NCBI GenBank assembly: GCA_965205225.1
Contig: CBDBFZ010000002.1
Location: 496,001-560,000, forward strand
Length of the DNA: 64,000 nucleotides
Origin: Litorimonas sp965205225
GTDB lineage: Bacteria; Pseudomonadota; Alphaproteobacteria; Caulobacterales; Maricaulaceae
Reading direction: 5' to 3'
The first letter of the stretch is position 1. The number at the start of each line of letters is the position of its first letter. Below, piece after piece: positions 1-9,262 of this stretch. The position numbers and the translations under genes were made by a program. Below the pieces are notes generated by a model, which saw only the letters and a program-made list of their open reading frames with translations, did no database searches and had not been told where the DNA came from.

Positions 1-1
1 T

Positions 2-1612
2 TTTTCGAATACTAGCTGGACGGTTGAAGGCCGGTTGGCGATGCTCGATATGGTCTATACTGGGGCTTACACTGATCGTGAGACCGAGCAGCGGATCGAT
101 TATACTGATTACCTGTTCGTTGGTCAGTATCTTCCCTATTATATCTGCGATACGTCAGTGACATATCCTGCTGCAGGCGTCGATCCGGCCGGCACCTGTC
201 AAGCCCCCAATCTTTTTATCAGTTCGCTCAGCGGTACGACCACATTTACGCAGGAGTTGCGCTTCAGCACGCCGCGCGATAATCGCTGGCGTGCGACAGC
301 AGGTGGCTTTTATTCCTACCTCGAACTCAAAGAGCGCAACGACTTTATTTATCCGACTGCCCTCATTGCCCATGCTTCTGTCCCGTTCGCGCCGAATTTC
401 CCGCAGGAGGGATTCACGACCGATCCGGGGCCGTTCCCGGCAGAAACCCTCTTCCGCAACGATATTCGCCGCACGGACGAGCAGCTCGGCTTGTTCGGCG
501 AAGCGAGCTTCGATGTAGTTCCTGATCTGCTAACGGCGACCCTGGGTGCGCGCTATTACGACATTGAAGTCGATTTCGAAGGCAGCGCCAATACCTCCGT
601 TTGTAATTTAGGCACGACGGAGGATGCCGATGCGTTCGGGACCGACATTAACGACCTGTATGACGGGGACGGCCAGTTCACATTCATCGGATCCTGTAAT
701 CCTGACCTGCGCCAGACATTCACCCTGGGCGATACCGTTGCCGATATTGAGGCCGTCGGGCTTAGCGAGGCCCAGGCCAACCAGGTGTTCCTGGCACTGT
801 CAGCGCCGGATGTCGCCGAGACGAGCGGGACCGTCTTCAAAGGTACCCTCACCCTCACCCCCAATGAAGATCTGCTGTTCTACGCCACCTATTCGGAAGG
901 CTTCCGCCCCGGCCTGCTCAACCGCCCAGGCGGCGCGCAAGGGGCCAGTGGCTTTATTGTCCCGTTCGAGCTTGAAACCGACGAGGTGGAAAATTACGAA
1001 CTGGGCTGGAAGCTTGACCTCATCTCCGGGCAGATGCGCTTCAATGGTAGTGCGTTTTATGGTGATATCAGCAACTTGCAGACGACAATTTTCGACCCGA
1101 GCATCGCCAATCTTTTCTTCTCGGACAATGCCGCCAATGCAGAGATCTACGGTATGGAAGCCGACTTCACCATCGCGCCCGACGCAATCCCGGGCCTGAC
1201 ACTTGCCGGGGCGTTCTCGATCCTTGATACTGAGATCACCGAGGTGCTGACCCCGACCAATGATGTGGTTGCAGGTTCGGATCTCGCTTTCGCGCCATCA
1301 TTCCAGGGCAATATGCGCCTGCGCTATGAATGGGATATCAACAGCGCGCTCGGTGCCTACATCCAGCCGCAAATCAGCTATTCGGCATCGAAATTCACTG
1401 ATATTATCGAGATCAACAAGTTCGAGCTCGACAGCTACACCATTGTTGATCTTGCCGCCGGGTTCACATCGGATCAGTGGAATTTCGAGATATTTGGCGA
1501 GAACTTGTTTGATGAACGTGCCGAAATTTCGGGTAGTTTTGTTTATGACCGCGAACGGATCACAACCAACCGGCCGCTGACAGTCGGGATGAGAGTCATG
1601 ATCGATTACTGA
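2..1612 (+). CDS. TonB-dependent receptor, C-terminal part (5' end outside window)
   Basis: The reading frame is already open at base 2, so the start and the plug domain lie upstream of the window. The visible 536 or so residues look like the outer-membrane beta-barrel of a TonB-dependent receptor: alternating aromatic-rich strands, segments such as TLTPNEDLLFYATYSEGFRP and NYELGWKLDL, and a C-terminus ending in VGMRVMIDY with a terminal aromatic residue, as is usual for barrel assembly. Such receptors import siderophores, cobalamin, glycans or other large substrates using energy from TonB-ExbBD. The substrate cannot be read from the sequence. The next gene is a TPR-sulfotransferase 80 bases downstream on the same strand, a pairing I have met in sphingomonad-type genomes. 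Confidence 0.9.
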   Translation, partial: FSNTSWTVEGRLAMLDMVYTGAYTDRETEQRIDYTDYLFVGQYLPYYICDTSVTYPAAGVDPAGTCQAPNLFISSLSGTTTFTQELRFSTPRDNRWRATAGGFYSYLELKERNDFIYPTALIAHASVPFAPNFPQEGFTTDPGPFPAETLFRNDIRRTDEQLGLFGEASFDVVPDLLTATLGARYYDIEVDFEGSANTSVCNLGTTEDADAFGTDINDLYDGDGQFTFIGSCNPDLRQTFTLGDTVADIEAVGLSEAQANQVFLALSAPDVAETSGTVFKGTLTLTPNEDLLFYATYSEGFRPGLLNRPGGAQGASGFIVPFELETDEVENYELGWKLDLISGQMRFNGSAFYGDISNLQTTIFDPSIANLFFSDNAANAEIYGMEADFTIAPDAIPGLTLAGAFSILDTEITEVLTPTNDVVAGSDLAFAPSFQGNMRLRYEWDINSALGAYIQPQISYSASKFTDIIEINKFELDSYTIVDLAAGFTSDQWNFEIFGENLFDERAEISGSFVYDRERITTNRPLTVGMRVMIDY

Positions 1613-1693
1613 CCGGATGACCGGTATTTCGGTATGGCGGGAATGGGCCTTGATGGGTTTATTTTTCCCGGTCTGCTTTGTAGGGCAGTCTCC

Positions 1694-3658
1694 ATGGCGA
1701 CACGCGAAGAGCAGCTGAAATCAGCACAGAACGCTTTGAAGACAGGGCAGTTCGAAGATGGCCTCGCACAGGTTTTTTCACTGCTGGCGGCAAATAGCGG
1801 TGATGGCGAGGCGCTCTATATAGCGGCGGTCGCGAGCCGCTATCTGGGACGGTTCGAAGACGCCTCTGCCTACCTCGTCCGGCTTCATGCTGCGATGCCG
1901 GAATATGGCCGCGCCTGGCAGGAGGAAGGGCATCTCGCACTTGCGCGCAGAGAAGATGATGCGGCGCTGAACGCATTCAGCCGTGCGACCCGGTTCAACC
2001 CGGCGCTTGAAGCAAGCTGGCGCGAGCAGGCACGACTCGCCGCAATACAGGGCCGTGCGCAGGAAGCAAATGCGAGTCAAGCACAGCTTGCCCGACTGAG
2101 TACTTTACCGCGCGAACTGGTCGCCGTGACCAACCATCTTCACGAAGGTCGATTGCTGAGAGCCGAAAAGATCTGTCGACCTTTCCTGCGCCGTAATCCT
2201 CGGAATGTCGAAGGTATGCGGCTGCTGGCAAAAATCGGACTGAAGCTGGGCATTCTCGATGATGCCGAGTTTCTACTTGAAAGTGCCGTCACTTTCGCTC
2301 CGAAAAACGTCCAGATACAGCTTGATTACATTGATGTACTACGTCGGCGGCAGAAATTTCAACGCGCGCATGAAGAGGCTGAAAAACTGCATAAAACGGA
2401 CCCCGATAATCCGCTATTCCAGTCCCGGCTCGCGATTGAATCCATGCAAACCGGCAACTATGATCGCTCTTTCGAGCTGTTCGGGCAGGTGCTGGCGAAG
2501 CTGCCGCAGGATCCGGCAACCCTTACCAGTATAGGCCATGCGTTCAAGACGACGGGGCATCGCGACAGGGCCATTGCGCGCTACCGGGCGGCAATCGAGG
2601 CGAAACCCGATCACGGCGACGCATATTACGCGCTGGCCAATCTCAAAATCTATGAATTCAGTGACGCCGAAATCGCTGCGATGCACGAGCAGGCAGAGCG
2701 AACAGATCTTGCCTTTATGGACCGGGTGCACCTCTCCTTTGCGATGGGCAAGGCACTTGAAGATCGCGGCGACTATGAATCCAGCTTTACTTTTTATGAG
2801 CAGGGTAACTCGCTCAAGCGGGCCCAGACCCGCTACAGCGCCGACGCGATGAGCGCCGAGCTTGCCAGACAGCGCAGCGCCTGCACGGCCGGGCTTCTGG
2901 AGAAACATTCCGGTGCGGGGTATGCTGCGCCAGACCCAATTTTTATCCTTGGTCTGCCGCGTGCGGGATCGACCTTGCTTGAGCAGATTCTCGCCAGTCA
3001 TCCACAAATCGACGGGACATGGGAGTTACCCGATATTCTTGCGCTGGTGCACCGACTGCGGGGCCACAAGGCGGGACAATCGCTCTACCCTGAAATCCTG
3101 CACGAGCTCGGCAGTGACGCGCTGGCGAAATTCGGCAGGGAATTTATTGAAAATACTCGTATCCACAGGCGAGGCGCTCCCTTTTTCATCGATAAGATGC
3201 CGAATAATTTCCGGCATATCGGCCTGATTCACCTGATCCTGCCAAATGCAAAAATCATTGACGCTCGCCGCGTAGCAATGGATTGCTGTTTCTCGGGCTT
3301 CAAACAGCTCTTCGCCGAAGGGCAGGAATTCACTTATGGTCTTGCCGAAATTGGACGCTATTATTCCGATTATGTTAGTTTGATGGATCACTGGGACAGG
3401 GTGCTGCCTGGCAAGATCTTGCAAGTTCGACATGAAGACGTGCTTGATGATCTCGAAGGGCAAACCCGCCGGATGCTTGACCATCTTGGCCTGCCATTCG
3501 AAGCGGCCTGCCTCGAATTCCACAAGACCGGTCGCGCTGTCCGTACCGCCAGCTCGGAGCAGGTGCGACAACCGATCAACCGCAGCGGCCAGGACGCCTG
3601 GAAGCCTTTCGAACCCTATCTGAAAGACCTTAAGTTGGCTCTGGATGGTTTGGGCTAG
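1694..3658 (+). CDS. TPR-repeat sulfotransferase
   Basis: About 654 residues. The N-terminal 380 or so are helical repeats of the tetratricopeptide type (for example NYDRSFELFGQVLAKLPQDP, then GHRDRAIARYRAAIEAKPD). The C-terminal 240 residues form a sulfotransferase domain whose 5'-phosphosulfate binding loop is FILGLPRAGSTLLEQILA, near residue 415, followed by a conserved IDKMPNNF segment. The family transfers sulfate from PAPS to an acceptor that is unknown here. The frame is open from 1634, but I chose the ATG at 1694 because the product then begins MATREEQLKSAQ and the first 20 codons look non-coding. It follows the TonB receptor gene on the same strand and may be co-transcribed. Confidence 0.88.
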   Translation: MATREEQLKSAQNALKTGQFEDGLAQVFSLLAANSGDGEALYIAAVASRYLGRFEDASAYLVRLHAAMPEYGRAWQEEGHLALARREDDAALNAFSRATRFNPALEASWREQARLAAIQGRAQEANASQAQLARLSTLPRELVAVTNHLHEGRLLRAEKICRPFLRRNPRNVEGMRLLAKIGLKLGILDDAEFLLESAVTFAPKNVQIQLDYIDVLRRRQKFQRAHEEAEKLHKTDPDNPLFQSRLAIESMQTGNYDRSFELFGQVLAKLPQDPATLTSIGHAFKTTGHRDRAIARYRAAIEAKPDHGDAYYALANLKIYEFSDAEIAAMHEQAERTDLAFMDRVHLSFAMGKALEDRGDYESSFTFYEQGNSLKRAQTRYSADAMSAELARQRSACTAGLLEKHSGAGYAAPDPIFILGLPRAGSTLLEQILASHPQIDGTWELPDILALVHRLRGHKAGQSLYPEILHELGSDALAKFGREFIENTRIHRRGAPFFIDKMPNNFRHIGLIHLILPNAKIIDARRVAMDCCFSGFKQLFAEGQEFTYGLAEIGRYYSDYVSLMDHWDRVLPGKILQVRHEDVLDDLEGQTRRMLDHLGLPFEAACLEFHKTGRAVRTASSEQVRQPINRSGQDAWKPFEPYLKDLKLALDGLG

Positions 3659-3957
3659 GCCAGTCATTAGCCATCATCAATGGGGAGTGGAAGGCCGCAT
3701 GGTTCGGGAGCCGCATTGGAAACCGGTTCTGAATATGGCCCAGTCGGTTCTCTGCCTCGGTGAGCATTGCATCGGTTCCGGCCAAATGATGATCCCGCGC
3801 CGAAATAGATGGAAACATGCAGATCAGTGATCGCCTGAAAGGGCAAGTATATATAGGAACCTTGCAGGCCGAATGACACTATGCACGCGAGCGGCCCAGC
3901 AAAGCCCCGCTAAAATGTTGACCAACAACTGACGCACAAGAACAGAGAGACTGACTC
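3659..3957. other. Intergenic region, 299 bases, nothing recognised
   Basis: Short open frames exist on both strands but none has a recognisable product or a convincing ribosome binding site. The last 50 bases before 3958 presumably carry the promoter of the small gene that follows. No hairpin with a T-run was found. Confidence 0.5.
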
Positions 3958-4365
3958 ATGACCCGTAAAACCATCGCCCGCATCCCATCGATGGATTCAA
4001 AAAAGCGGGCAAGCACACGCAAAAACGCTGAAAACAAGTTGAAGGAAGCGCCCGATAATAAGGACGCCCGCCATATCCTCGCTGCGTTGGATGCCTTCGA
4101 AGACCCACCCCGTATGGTGTCCACTGGCCTGCTTAAATGGGAGCTGCAGCCGCGTGAACAAAAGAAATATAAATTCCACGCATTTCACGACGATCATGAA
4201 GTGGGTTATATATTCAAGGATAAAAATCACACCTCAATGGATAAGCATGTCTACCAGGTCATAATTAAAGGCGAGGAACTTCCGGAGCAATTTCATCACA
4301 TCAAAGATGCCCGCGTAGCAGGCGAAGAGGCTTTCGCGGCGCAGAACGCGGGAAATAATTCCTGA
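3958..4365 (+). CDS. Hypothetical protein, 135 aa
   Basis: I do not recognise the family. The N-terminal 45 residues are strongly basic and probably helical (KKRASTRKNAENKLKEAP). The C-terminal part is mixed and contains YKFHAFHDDHEVGYIFKDKN and FHHIKDARVAGEEAFAAQ. There is no signal peptide or membrane segment. The ATG at 3958 follows the purine-rich stretch AACAGAGAGACTGACTC. It is a lone gene between the sulfotransferase and the convergent ureohydrolase, whose stop lies 230 bases further on; those 230 bases show nothing else. Codon use matches a real gene, so I take it as coding. Confidence 0.65.
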   Translation: MTRKTIARIPSMDSKKRASTRKNAENKLKEAPDNKDARHILAALDAFEDPPRMVSTGLLKWELQPREQKKYKFHAFHDDHEVGYIFKDKNHTSMDKHVYQVIIKGEELPEQFHHIKDARVAGEEAFAAQNAGNNS

Positions 4366-4594
4366 AATGCCGGGCACACTAAACCGTGAAGTGAAGCCAC
4401 CTCAGACGACTCTAACGGACATCTCTGGTTTGCAACTCCTGCCATTCTGGTGCCTCGGACCGGTATGGACGGTGATTATTCGGAACGGGTCGGGCATCAA
4501 TCTGTTCGATCTGTCAGGCGTCGATATGGATGGCTTGACGCCACAGAGCGGTTCCTCACGCTCGAACATGCCGACGAAGAAAGGTCACAATATG

Positions 4595-5560
4595 TTATTT
4601 CCTGTTGTGGAAGATGAAGCCGATAAAGTTGAGGAGCAGCTGGGCCGCCAGGATCTGGGTGCTTTCGCCAGGGTCATAGGCTGGAGCGACTTCGACCAGA
4701 TCAATGCCGACAACCTCCCCCTTTTCGGTCAGTCCCTGAAGGATCTCCAGAACTTCATAATACTGGAAACCACCATGGCTGGGCGTACCTGTCCCCGGTG
4801 CGATGGAGGGGCAGAAGGCGTCGATATCGATGGTCACATAGTAGCGCACACTTTCGGGGATCCGATCCAGCACACCTCGAGTGCCCAGTTTGCGCACCTG
4901 GCGCACTGATAGAATATCAGACCCGCGCGCACGGGCATCGTCATAACCCTCTTTCGCGGTGGAAGAAACGTTGCGAATGCCCAGTTGCGTCATGCCGGAC
5001 ACATAGTCTTTCTCAATGGCGCGGCGCATCGGGTTGCCGTGGCCTTCGGTTACGCCGTGACGTTCGTCGACAAAATCCAGATGCGCGTCAATCTGCACCA
5101 CATGGATCGGTCCATTTCTGTCACAGTCCTCTTTGAACGCACGAATGCAGGGGATGTTGATCGAATGATCACCCCCGATGATTACGGGGATCGCGCCGAC
5201 ATTGAGGATTTTCCTGACGCCATATTCAATGTTGGCGAGGCTTTGTTCGGTTCTGGTGTGAATGATGTCCGCATCACCCAGATCAACAATGCGGACGTCT
5301 TCACCCAGATATGTGGCGTCATCTTCATGATCATATGCGCCAGCGTGACCAAAGCTGAAAAGCGTCGAAGCCTCACGCACGGAACGGGGACCAAACCGCG
5401 CGCCTGAGCGGAACTGACAGCCAAAGTCAAAAGGGGCCCCGAGAATGGCAACATCCGCGTTGATATTGTCCCAATCAGCTATGTAGGGTTTCTTGCCAAA
5501 GGTCGCGATACCGACAAAAGGCAGGTTCAGGCGACCAGACTCATAATCATGTCCTGTCAT
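4595..5560 (-). CDS. Agmatinase-family ureohydrolase
   Basis: A 321-residue manganese-dependent ureohydrolase (arginase/agmatinase fold). The metal ligands are all present: His132 in GGDHS, Asp158/His160/Asp162 in DAHLD, and Asp245/Asp247 in TIDIDAF. The third motif reads DAFCPS instead of the usual D-x-x-DP. Members split guanidino compounds (agmatine, guanidinobutyrate, guanidinopropionate, guanidine and others) into urea and an amine; the exact substrate is not decided by the sequence. It ends a minus-strand unit with the TRAP transporter genes directly upstream; its start is 21 bases after the dctM stop. This implies that the transporter imports its substrate. Confidence 0.9.
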   Translation of the reverse strand: MTGHDYESGRLNLPFVGIATFGKKPYIADWDNINADVAILGAPFDFGCQFRSGARFGPRSVREASTLFSFGHAGAYDHEDDATYLGEDVRIVDLGDADIIHTRTEQSLANIEYGVRKILNVGAIPVIIGGDHSINIPCIRAFKEDCDRNGPIHVVQIDAHLDFVDERHGVTEGHGNPMRRAIEKDYVSGMTQLGIRNVSSTAKEGYDDARARGSDILSVRQVRKLGTRGVLDRIPESVRYYVTIDIDAFCPSIAPGTGTPSHGGFQYYEVLEILQGLTEKGEVVGIDLVEVAPAYDPGESTQILAAQLLLNFIGFIFHNRK

Positions 5561-5581
5561 GATTGACTCCGTTTTTAATGG

Positions 5582-6862
5582 TTAACGATAAGCCAGTTCC
5601 GGAAGGAACAAGGCAATTTGAGGAAAGGCGACCAGCAACCCGGCAACGACCACAAGGATAAGCAGGAAGGGCGGCACACCCCGAACCACTTCAACAAAGG
5701 GTCGGCGGAATATGGCAATCGCGGTAAAGAGGTTACAGCCAAATGGTGGCGTCGCCGCGCCAATAGCAACCTGTAGCGTAATCAGTACACCCACCAGCAC
5801 CGGGTCCAGACCACTGGCTTTGATCATGGATGCAAAAATCGGCACAAGGATTAGAATGACCACGATTGAGTCTACAAACATACAGCCGACAAAGAATGCG
5901 ATATTGATAGCAAGCAGTGTCATCAGAGGGCTGGCATCCTGAAGGCCAAGGGATGCAATGATCGCCTGGGGCAATTGTGCGAAACTGAGTGTCCAGCTGA
6001 AGGCCGCACCGGCCGCGATCAGGATAAACACAACCGACGTGATTGCCCCTGTTGACAGGGCAATGTCCGGCAGGTCCCGCATGTGAATTGACCGGAAGAT
6101 AATCACTTCAAGGATCACCGCATAAAGCACACAGATTGCGGCAGCTTCGGTTGGCGAAAACACACCGCCATAAATCCCGCCCACAATGATTACTGGAAAC
6201 CCCATGGGCCAAGCCGCACTGCGCATCGACCGGAACCGTTCGGACCAGCTGGTCCTGGGCAGAACAGAAATTTTGTGCCGGATCGAATACCATATGCAAT
6301 AGAGGGAAAAAAGCAGTACAATAAGCAGCGCCGGAACGATACCCGCAAGGAACAGCTGTGCAATCGAAGTGCCGGACACCACGCCGTAAATAATCATGCC
6401 GATTGAGGGCGGGATCAGGTAAGCAAGGTCAGCGGAATTGACAATCAATCCGATTATAAAACTGTCATTATAGCCGGATTTCAGCATTCGTGGGCGCATG
6501 GCTCCGCCGACGGCCACCACCGTGGCTTGGGTTGACCCGCAGACAGCTCCGAACAGTGCGCAGGTGCCTGTGACGGAGATCGCCAGCCCGCCCTTGATAT
6601 GGCCCATGAAGCTCATCACCACGTCGATCAGCCGGTCGGCGGAATGGCCGCGCGTGATGATGTCGGCTGCAAGAATGAACATCGGCACAGCCACAAGAGC
6701 TGCGGGTTTCACACCCCCGATCATCTGCTGGATCAGTATCTGCATATTCATGTTCGGAAAATAAACGAACAGGCCGAGAGCCGCCGCAGAGATCAGTGGC
6801 ATCTTCATCGGAAACCCGGCCAGAAGCAGGATAATCATCACGGCGAACATCAATTCGATCAT
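5582..6862 (-). CDS. dctM: TRAP transporter large permease DctM
   Basis: A 426-residue, very hydrophobic protein with about 12 predicted membrane segments and family-typical stretches such as VAVPMFILAADIITRG and NSADLAYLIPPSIGMIIYG. DctM is the main transport subunit of tripartite ATP-independent periplasmic transporters, driven by the sodium gradient. The start overlaps the stop of dctQ by four bases (ATGA), showing translational coupling. It lies upstream of the ureohydrolase gene and downstream of dctQ and dctP, so the whole set looks like one operon running from dctP to the hydrolase. Confidence 0.94.
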   Translation of the reverse strand: MIELMFAVMIILLLAGFPMKMPLISAAALGLFVYFPNMNMQILIQQMIGGVKPAALVAVPMFILAADIITRGHSADRLIDVVMSFMGHIKGGLAISVTGTCALFGAVCGSTQATVVAVGGAMRPRMLKSGYNDSFIIGLIVNSADLAYLIPPSIGMIIYGVVSGTSIAQLFLAGIVPALLIVLLFSLYCIWYSIRHKISVLPRTSWSERFRSMRSAAWPMGFPVIIVGGIYGGVFSPTEAAAICVLYAVILEVIIFRSIHMRDLPDIALSTGAITSVVFILIAAGAAFSWTLSFAQLPQAIIASLGLQDASPLMTLLAINIAFFVGCMFVDSIVVILILVPIFASMIKASGLDPVLVGVLITLQVAIGAATPPFGCNLFTAIAIFRRPFVEVVRGVPPFLLILVVVAGLLVAFPQIALFLPELAYR

Positions 6863-7467
6863 GACCGGTTTCCGTCCGTGTCGTCATTGTGCCGCCGCAG
6901 GGCAACCGCTGTTTCAGGGTCTTCGTAGTTGTCGACCTCAAGATAGGATATATAAATATCTTCCTCGGTAAAATTCAGGTTACGGATTGCCGTTAGCAGG
7001 TACTGGAACGAGGCTAGTGCAAGCCCGATCACGACCCAGATATAGGTTAGATAAAGTGGCAGTTGTAATGCGGGCGTAATCTGGCCTCGGCTGGCGATCT
7101 TTTGCACATATTCCAGCGCGAACCAAGTCAGTATCGCCATCATCACGGCCGTGATCACCGCAATCACTACCATAAGCGCCTTTCGCACTTTGGGCGGCAG
7201 AACATCATGGATCGCAGACATGCGGATATGGATGCCCTTGCGCGTAGCATATCCCAACCCCATGAACGTCACGATCACGATCAGAAATTCGTTCAGTTCT
7301 TCAGAGAAATAAATTGACCGGTTGAATATGTACCGCCCAAAAACATTAGAGATACCATTCACGGCCAACAGAATAATGCCCCAGCTCAAGATGAATATTT
7401 CAATGCGACCGATGGCGGCATCAATCTTGCCAAGGATCCCGAAAGGGAGCGGTTTTTGATCTGTCAC
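6859..7467 (-). CDS. dctQ: TRAP transporter small permease DctQ
   Basis: A 202-residue protein with four hydrophobic segments (for example IFILSWGIILLAVNGISNVF and VVIAVITAVMMAILTWFALE), the layout of the small membrane subunit of TRAP transporters. The segment GLGYATRKGIHIRM matches the loop usual in this family. It bridges DctM and the periplasmic binding protein. It overlaps dctM by four bases and lies 81 bases after the substrate-binding protein gene. Confidence 0.9.
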   Translation of the reverse strand: MTDQKPLPFGILGKIDAAIGRIEIFILSWGIILLAVNGISNVFGRYIFNRSIYFSEELNEFLIVIVTFMGLGYATRKGIHIRMSAIHDVLPPKVRKALMVVIAVITAVMMAILTWFALEYVQKIASRGQITPALQLPLYLTYIWVVIGLALASFQYLLTAIRNLNFTEEDIYISYLEVDNYEDPETAVALRRHNDDTDGNRS

Positions 7468-7532
7468 TGAATCCCCGTCTGGATACCGTTTTTTTTTCGC
7501 GGCGACATTCGGGAAACTCCGATATATCCGGA

Positions 7533-8549
7533 TCAGTTGCCGGCCAGTTCGGCCTGCAATGCGGTCAGAAGGTCCTGCCCGCGGGCCCCTGTCATTTCGA
7601 CATAGGCGGCGGCCGTATCAGCGCTGCGGGCCCGGAAGGCGGCGCGTTCTTCTTCTGTCAGAACAACAAGGCGGATGTCGGGCCTAGCCTGCCTGATAAT
7701 ATCCAGGCTTTTCTGATTGAACTCAGTGACCACGCCATCAATGAAACCGGTCATCCCGGCCATTGTGTCGCGTACCAGTTGCTGATGCTCCGGGCCAAGG
7801 GTTTCAAACCAGTCGGATCCGGCGATAATGGCGGTGATGAGTTGCTGTTCACCGGTCCAGATCAGATGGCTGGTGACTTCATGGAATTTCATCTCTTCAA
7901 TCGTCGGGATGGGGTTGGCCTGACCATCAATTGCGCCAAGTTGCAGCGCCCCGAAGACTTCGCCAAACGGGAGCGGCGTCGGGCTGGCACCCATTTTCCT
8001 GTAGGTTTCAAGGAGAATCGGCGATACCATCACCCGCATTTTGAAGTTCGAAAAATCTTCAGGCGTGCGGATTTCGCGGCGGGTTGTCCAGACTTGGGGT
8101 CCTTCCGAATACAGGGTCATGACCTCAAGACCTCGCTTGCGGAAATCCTCGTTCAGCGGACCATAAATGGTTCCAGATGAACTCAGGACGTTCGAGATTT
8201 TTGCCGGATCCGGCGGCAACAGATAGGGCAGCAGGAACAGCTGGCTTTCGGGCACGATTGTTCCAAGATTACCGATAGAGACATTGGTAAACTGGATGAT
8301 GCCATCGGCGACCTGCTCAACGGTCTCGGTCGGTGTGCCCAACGTTCCCATCGGATAGACTGTGACAGTTACATCACCACCGGTTGCAGTTTCGATCCGA
8401 CTTTTGAATTCCTGCGCATAGGTGTCCATGATGGAACCCGGAATCTCTTCGATCGCGAATTTCCAGTCTTCTGCCATGGCGCTGATCGGCGCAAGGGTGA
8501 GAGCAGCAACAATCGCAGCCGTGCGCAGGTGAAGCAGAATAAATTTCAT
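7533..8549 (-). CDS. dctP: TRAP transporter substrate-binding protein DctP
   Basis: Periplasmic solute receptor of a TRAP transporter, about 338 residues. The start at 8549 gives a clean signal peptide (MKFILLHLRTAAIVAALTLA, ending at AMA before EDWKF), and a GGGAGA ribosome binding site lies 8 bases upstream; the frame is open to 8636 but that extension has no such site. The family signature is visible, including FKMRVMVSPILLETYRKMGA and LPFGEVFGALQLGAIDGQ. The ligand cannot be told from sequence, although the ureohydrolase at the end of the operon suggests a guanidino, amine or carboxylate compound. Confidence 0.92.
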   Translation of the reverse strand: MKFILLHLRTAAIVAALTLAPISAMAEDWKFAIEEIPGSIMDTYAQEFKSRIETATGGDVTVTVYPMGTLGTPTETVEQVADGIIQFTNVSIGNLGTIVPESQLFLLPYLLPPDPAKISNVLSSSGTIYGPLNEDFRKRGLEVMTLYSEGPQVWTTRREIRTPEDFSNFKMRVMVSPILLETYRKMGASPTPLPFGEVFGALQLGAIDGQANPIPTIEEMKFHEVTSHLIWTGEQQLITAIIAGSDWFETLGPEHQQLVRDTMAGMTGFIDGVVTEFNQKSLDIIRQARPDIRLVVLTEEERAAFRARSADTAAAYVEMTGARGQDLLTALQAELAGN

Positions 8550-8698
8550 AGGGTTTCTCCCATAGATATGGTTAAAAACATACCGGACCGTACCCGAACT
8601 CGAAAATTTAACCAAGGCCCAGTTTACAATTCCCAAGTCTCCATCGTCATATTAAATTGTCCCAGATTTTAACTCAGGCTAAGGCTGATTTGTTTAAG

Positions 8699-9068
8699 TT
8701 ACGCGGCTATTGGTGTTTTGTCTATGGCTGCGTCGTAGAGTTCCTCTACTTCTGCCGGTGGAATGCGCCCTATCGATCCCAATCGTCTTCTATGTTTGAA
8801 CCCGTCCACCCATTTAAGGGTCTCGAATTCGACGACTTCAAAGGACTTCCCCGATCTGCACCTGTGGATGAGTGCAGCCTTGTAAAAATAGTTGATTGTT
8901 TCGGCCAAAGCATTGTCATAGCTGTCACCGACGCGCCCGACTAAGGGTTCAATGCCAGCATCAAGCAATCGCTCCGTATCGTTGATGGACACAGATTAGC
9001 TCCCCCAGTCAGAGTGATGGACAAGCCCTGATTTTTGGATAGGACGGCGCTCATGCAGCATTTGCTCT
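8699..9068 (-). pseudogene. IS3-family transposase OrfB, decayed 3' fragment
   Basis: Translated on the minus strand, this reads LHERRPIQKSGLVHHSDWGS, then a stop, then a run leading to AGIEPLVGRVGDSYDNALAE and WVDGFKHRRRLGSIGRIPPA. These are the C-terminal integrase-core motifs of IS3-type transposases. The TAA stop stands where the family has the Gln of the GSQY motif, so a CAA-to-TAA change is likely. Only the last third of the gene remains. It sits between the upstream end of the TRAP operon and the crotonase gene. Confidence 0.85.
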
Positions 9069-9074
9069 CACGCA

Positions 9075-9257
9075 TTGAGAAACAAATTATGTATACGGGT
9101 GAAAATGTTCTTCGCGCTGGATTCTGTTTATCGTCGATGCGGCGGTGTGGATGAGTGTAGGAGTGCCAGCGGGCGAGCGATGCTGACGACGTATAAACAC
9201 CTGCTGAACGGGACGATCTATCCGCCGCAGGCGGCTCTGTTCACGCTGAAAGGCTAG
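9075..9257 (+). pseudogene. Possible 3' remnant of a gene upstream of the crotonase
   Basis: An open frame ending MLTTYKHLLNGTIYPPQAAL, with its stop only 3 bases before the start of the crotonase gene. The tight spacing suggests the tail of a former operon partner whose 5' part was removed when the IS3 fragment arrived. I do not recognise the family, and it may be non-coding. Confidence 0.3.
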
Positions 9258-9262
9258 GTCCC

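Noticed and set aside
4367..4909. A 180-codon plus-strand frame after the hypothetical gene
   Set aside because: Most of it is antisense to the C-terminus of the ureohydrolase, and it has no recognisable product.
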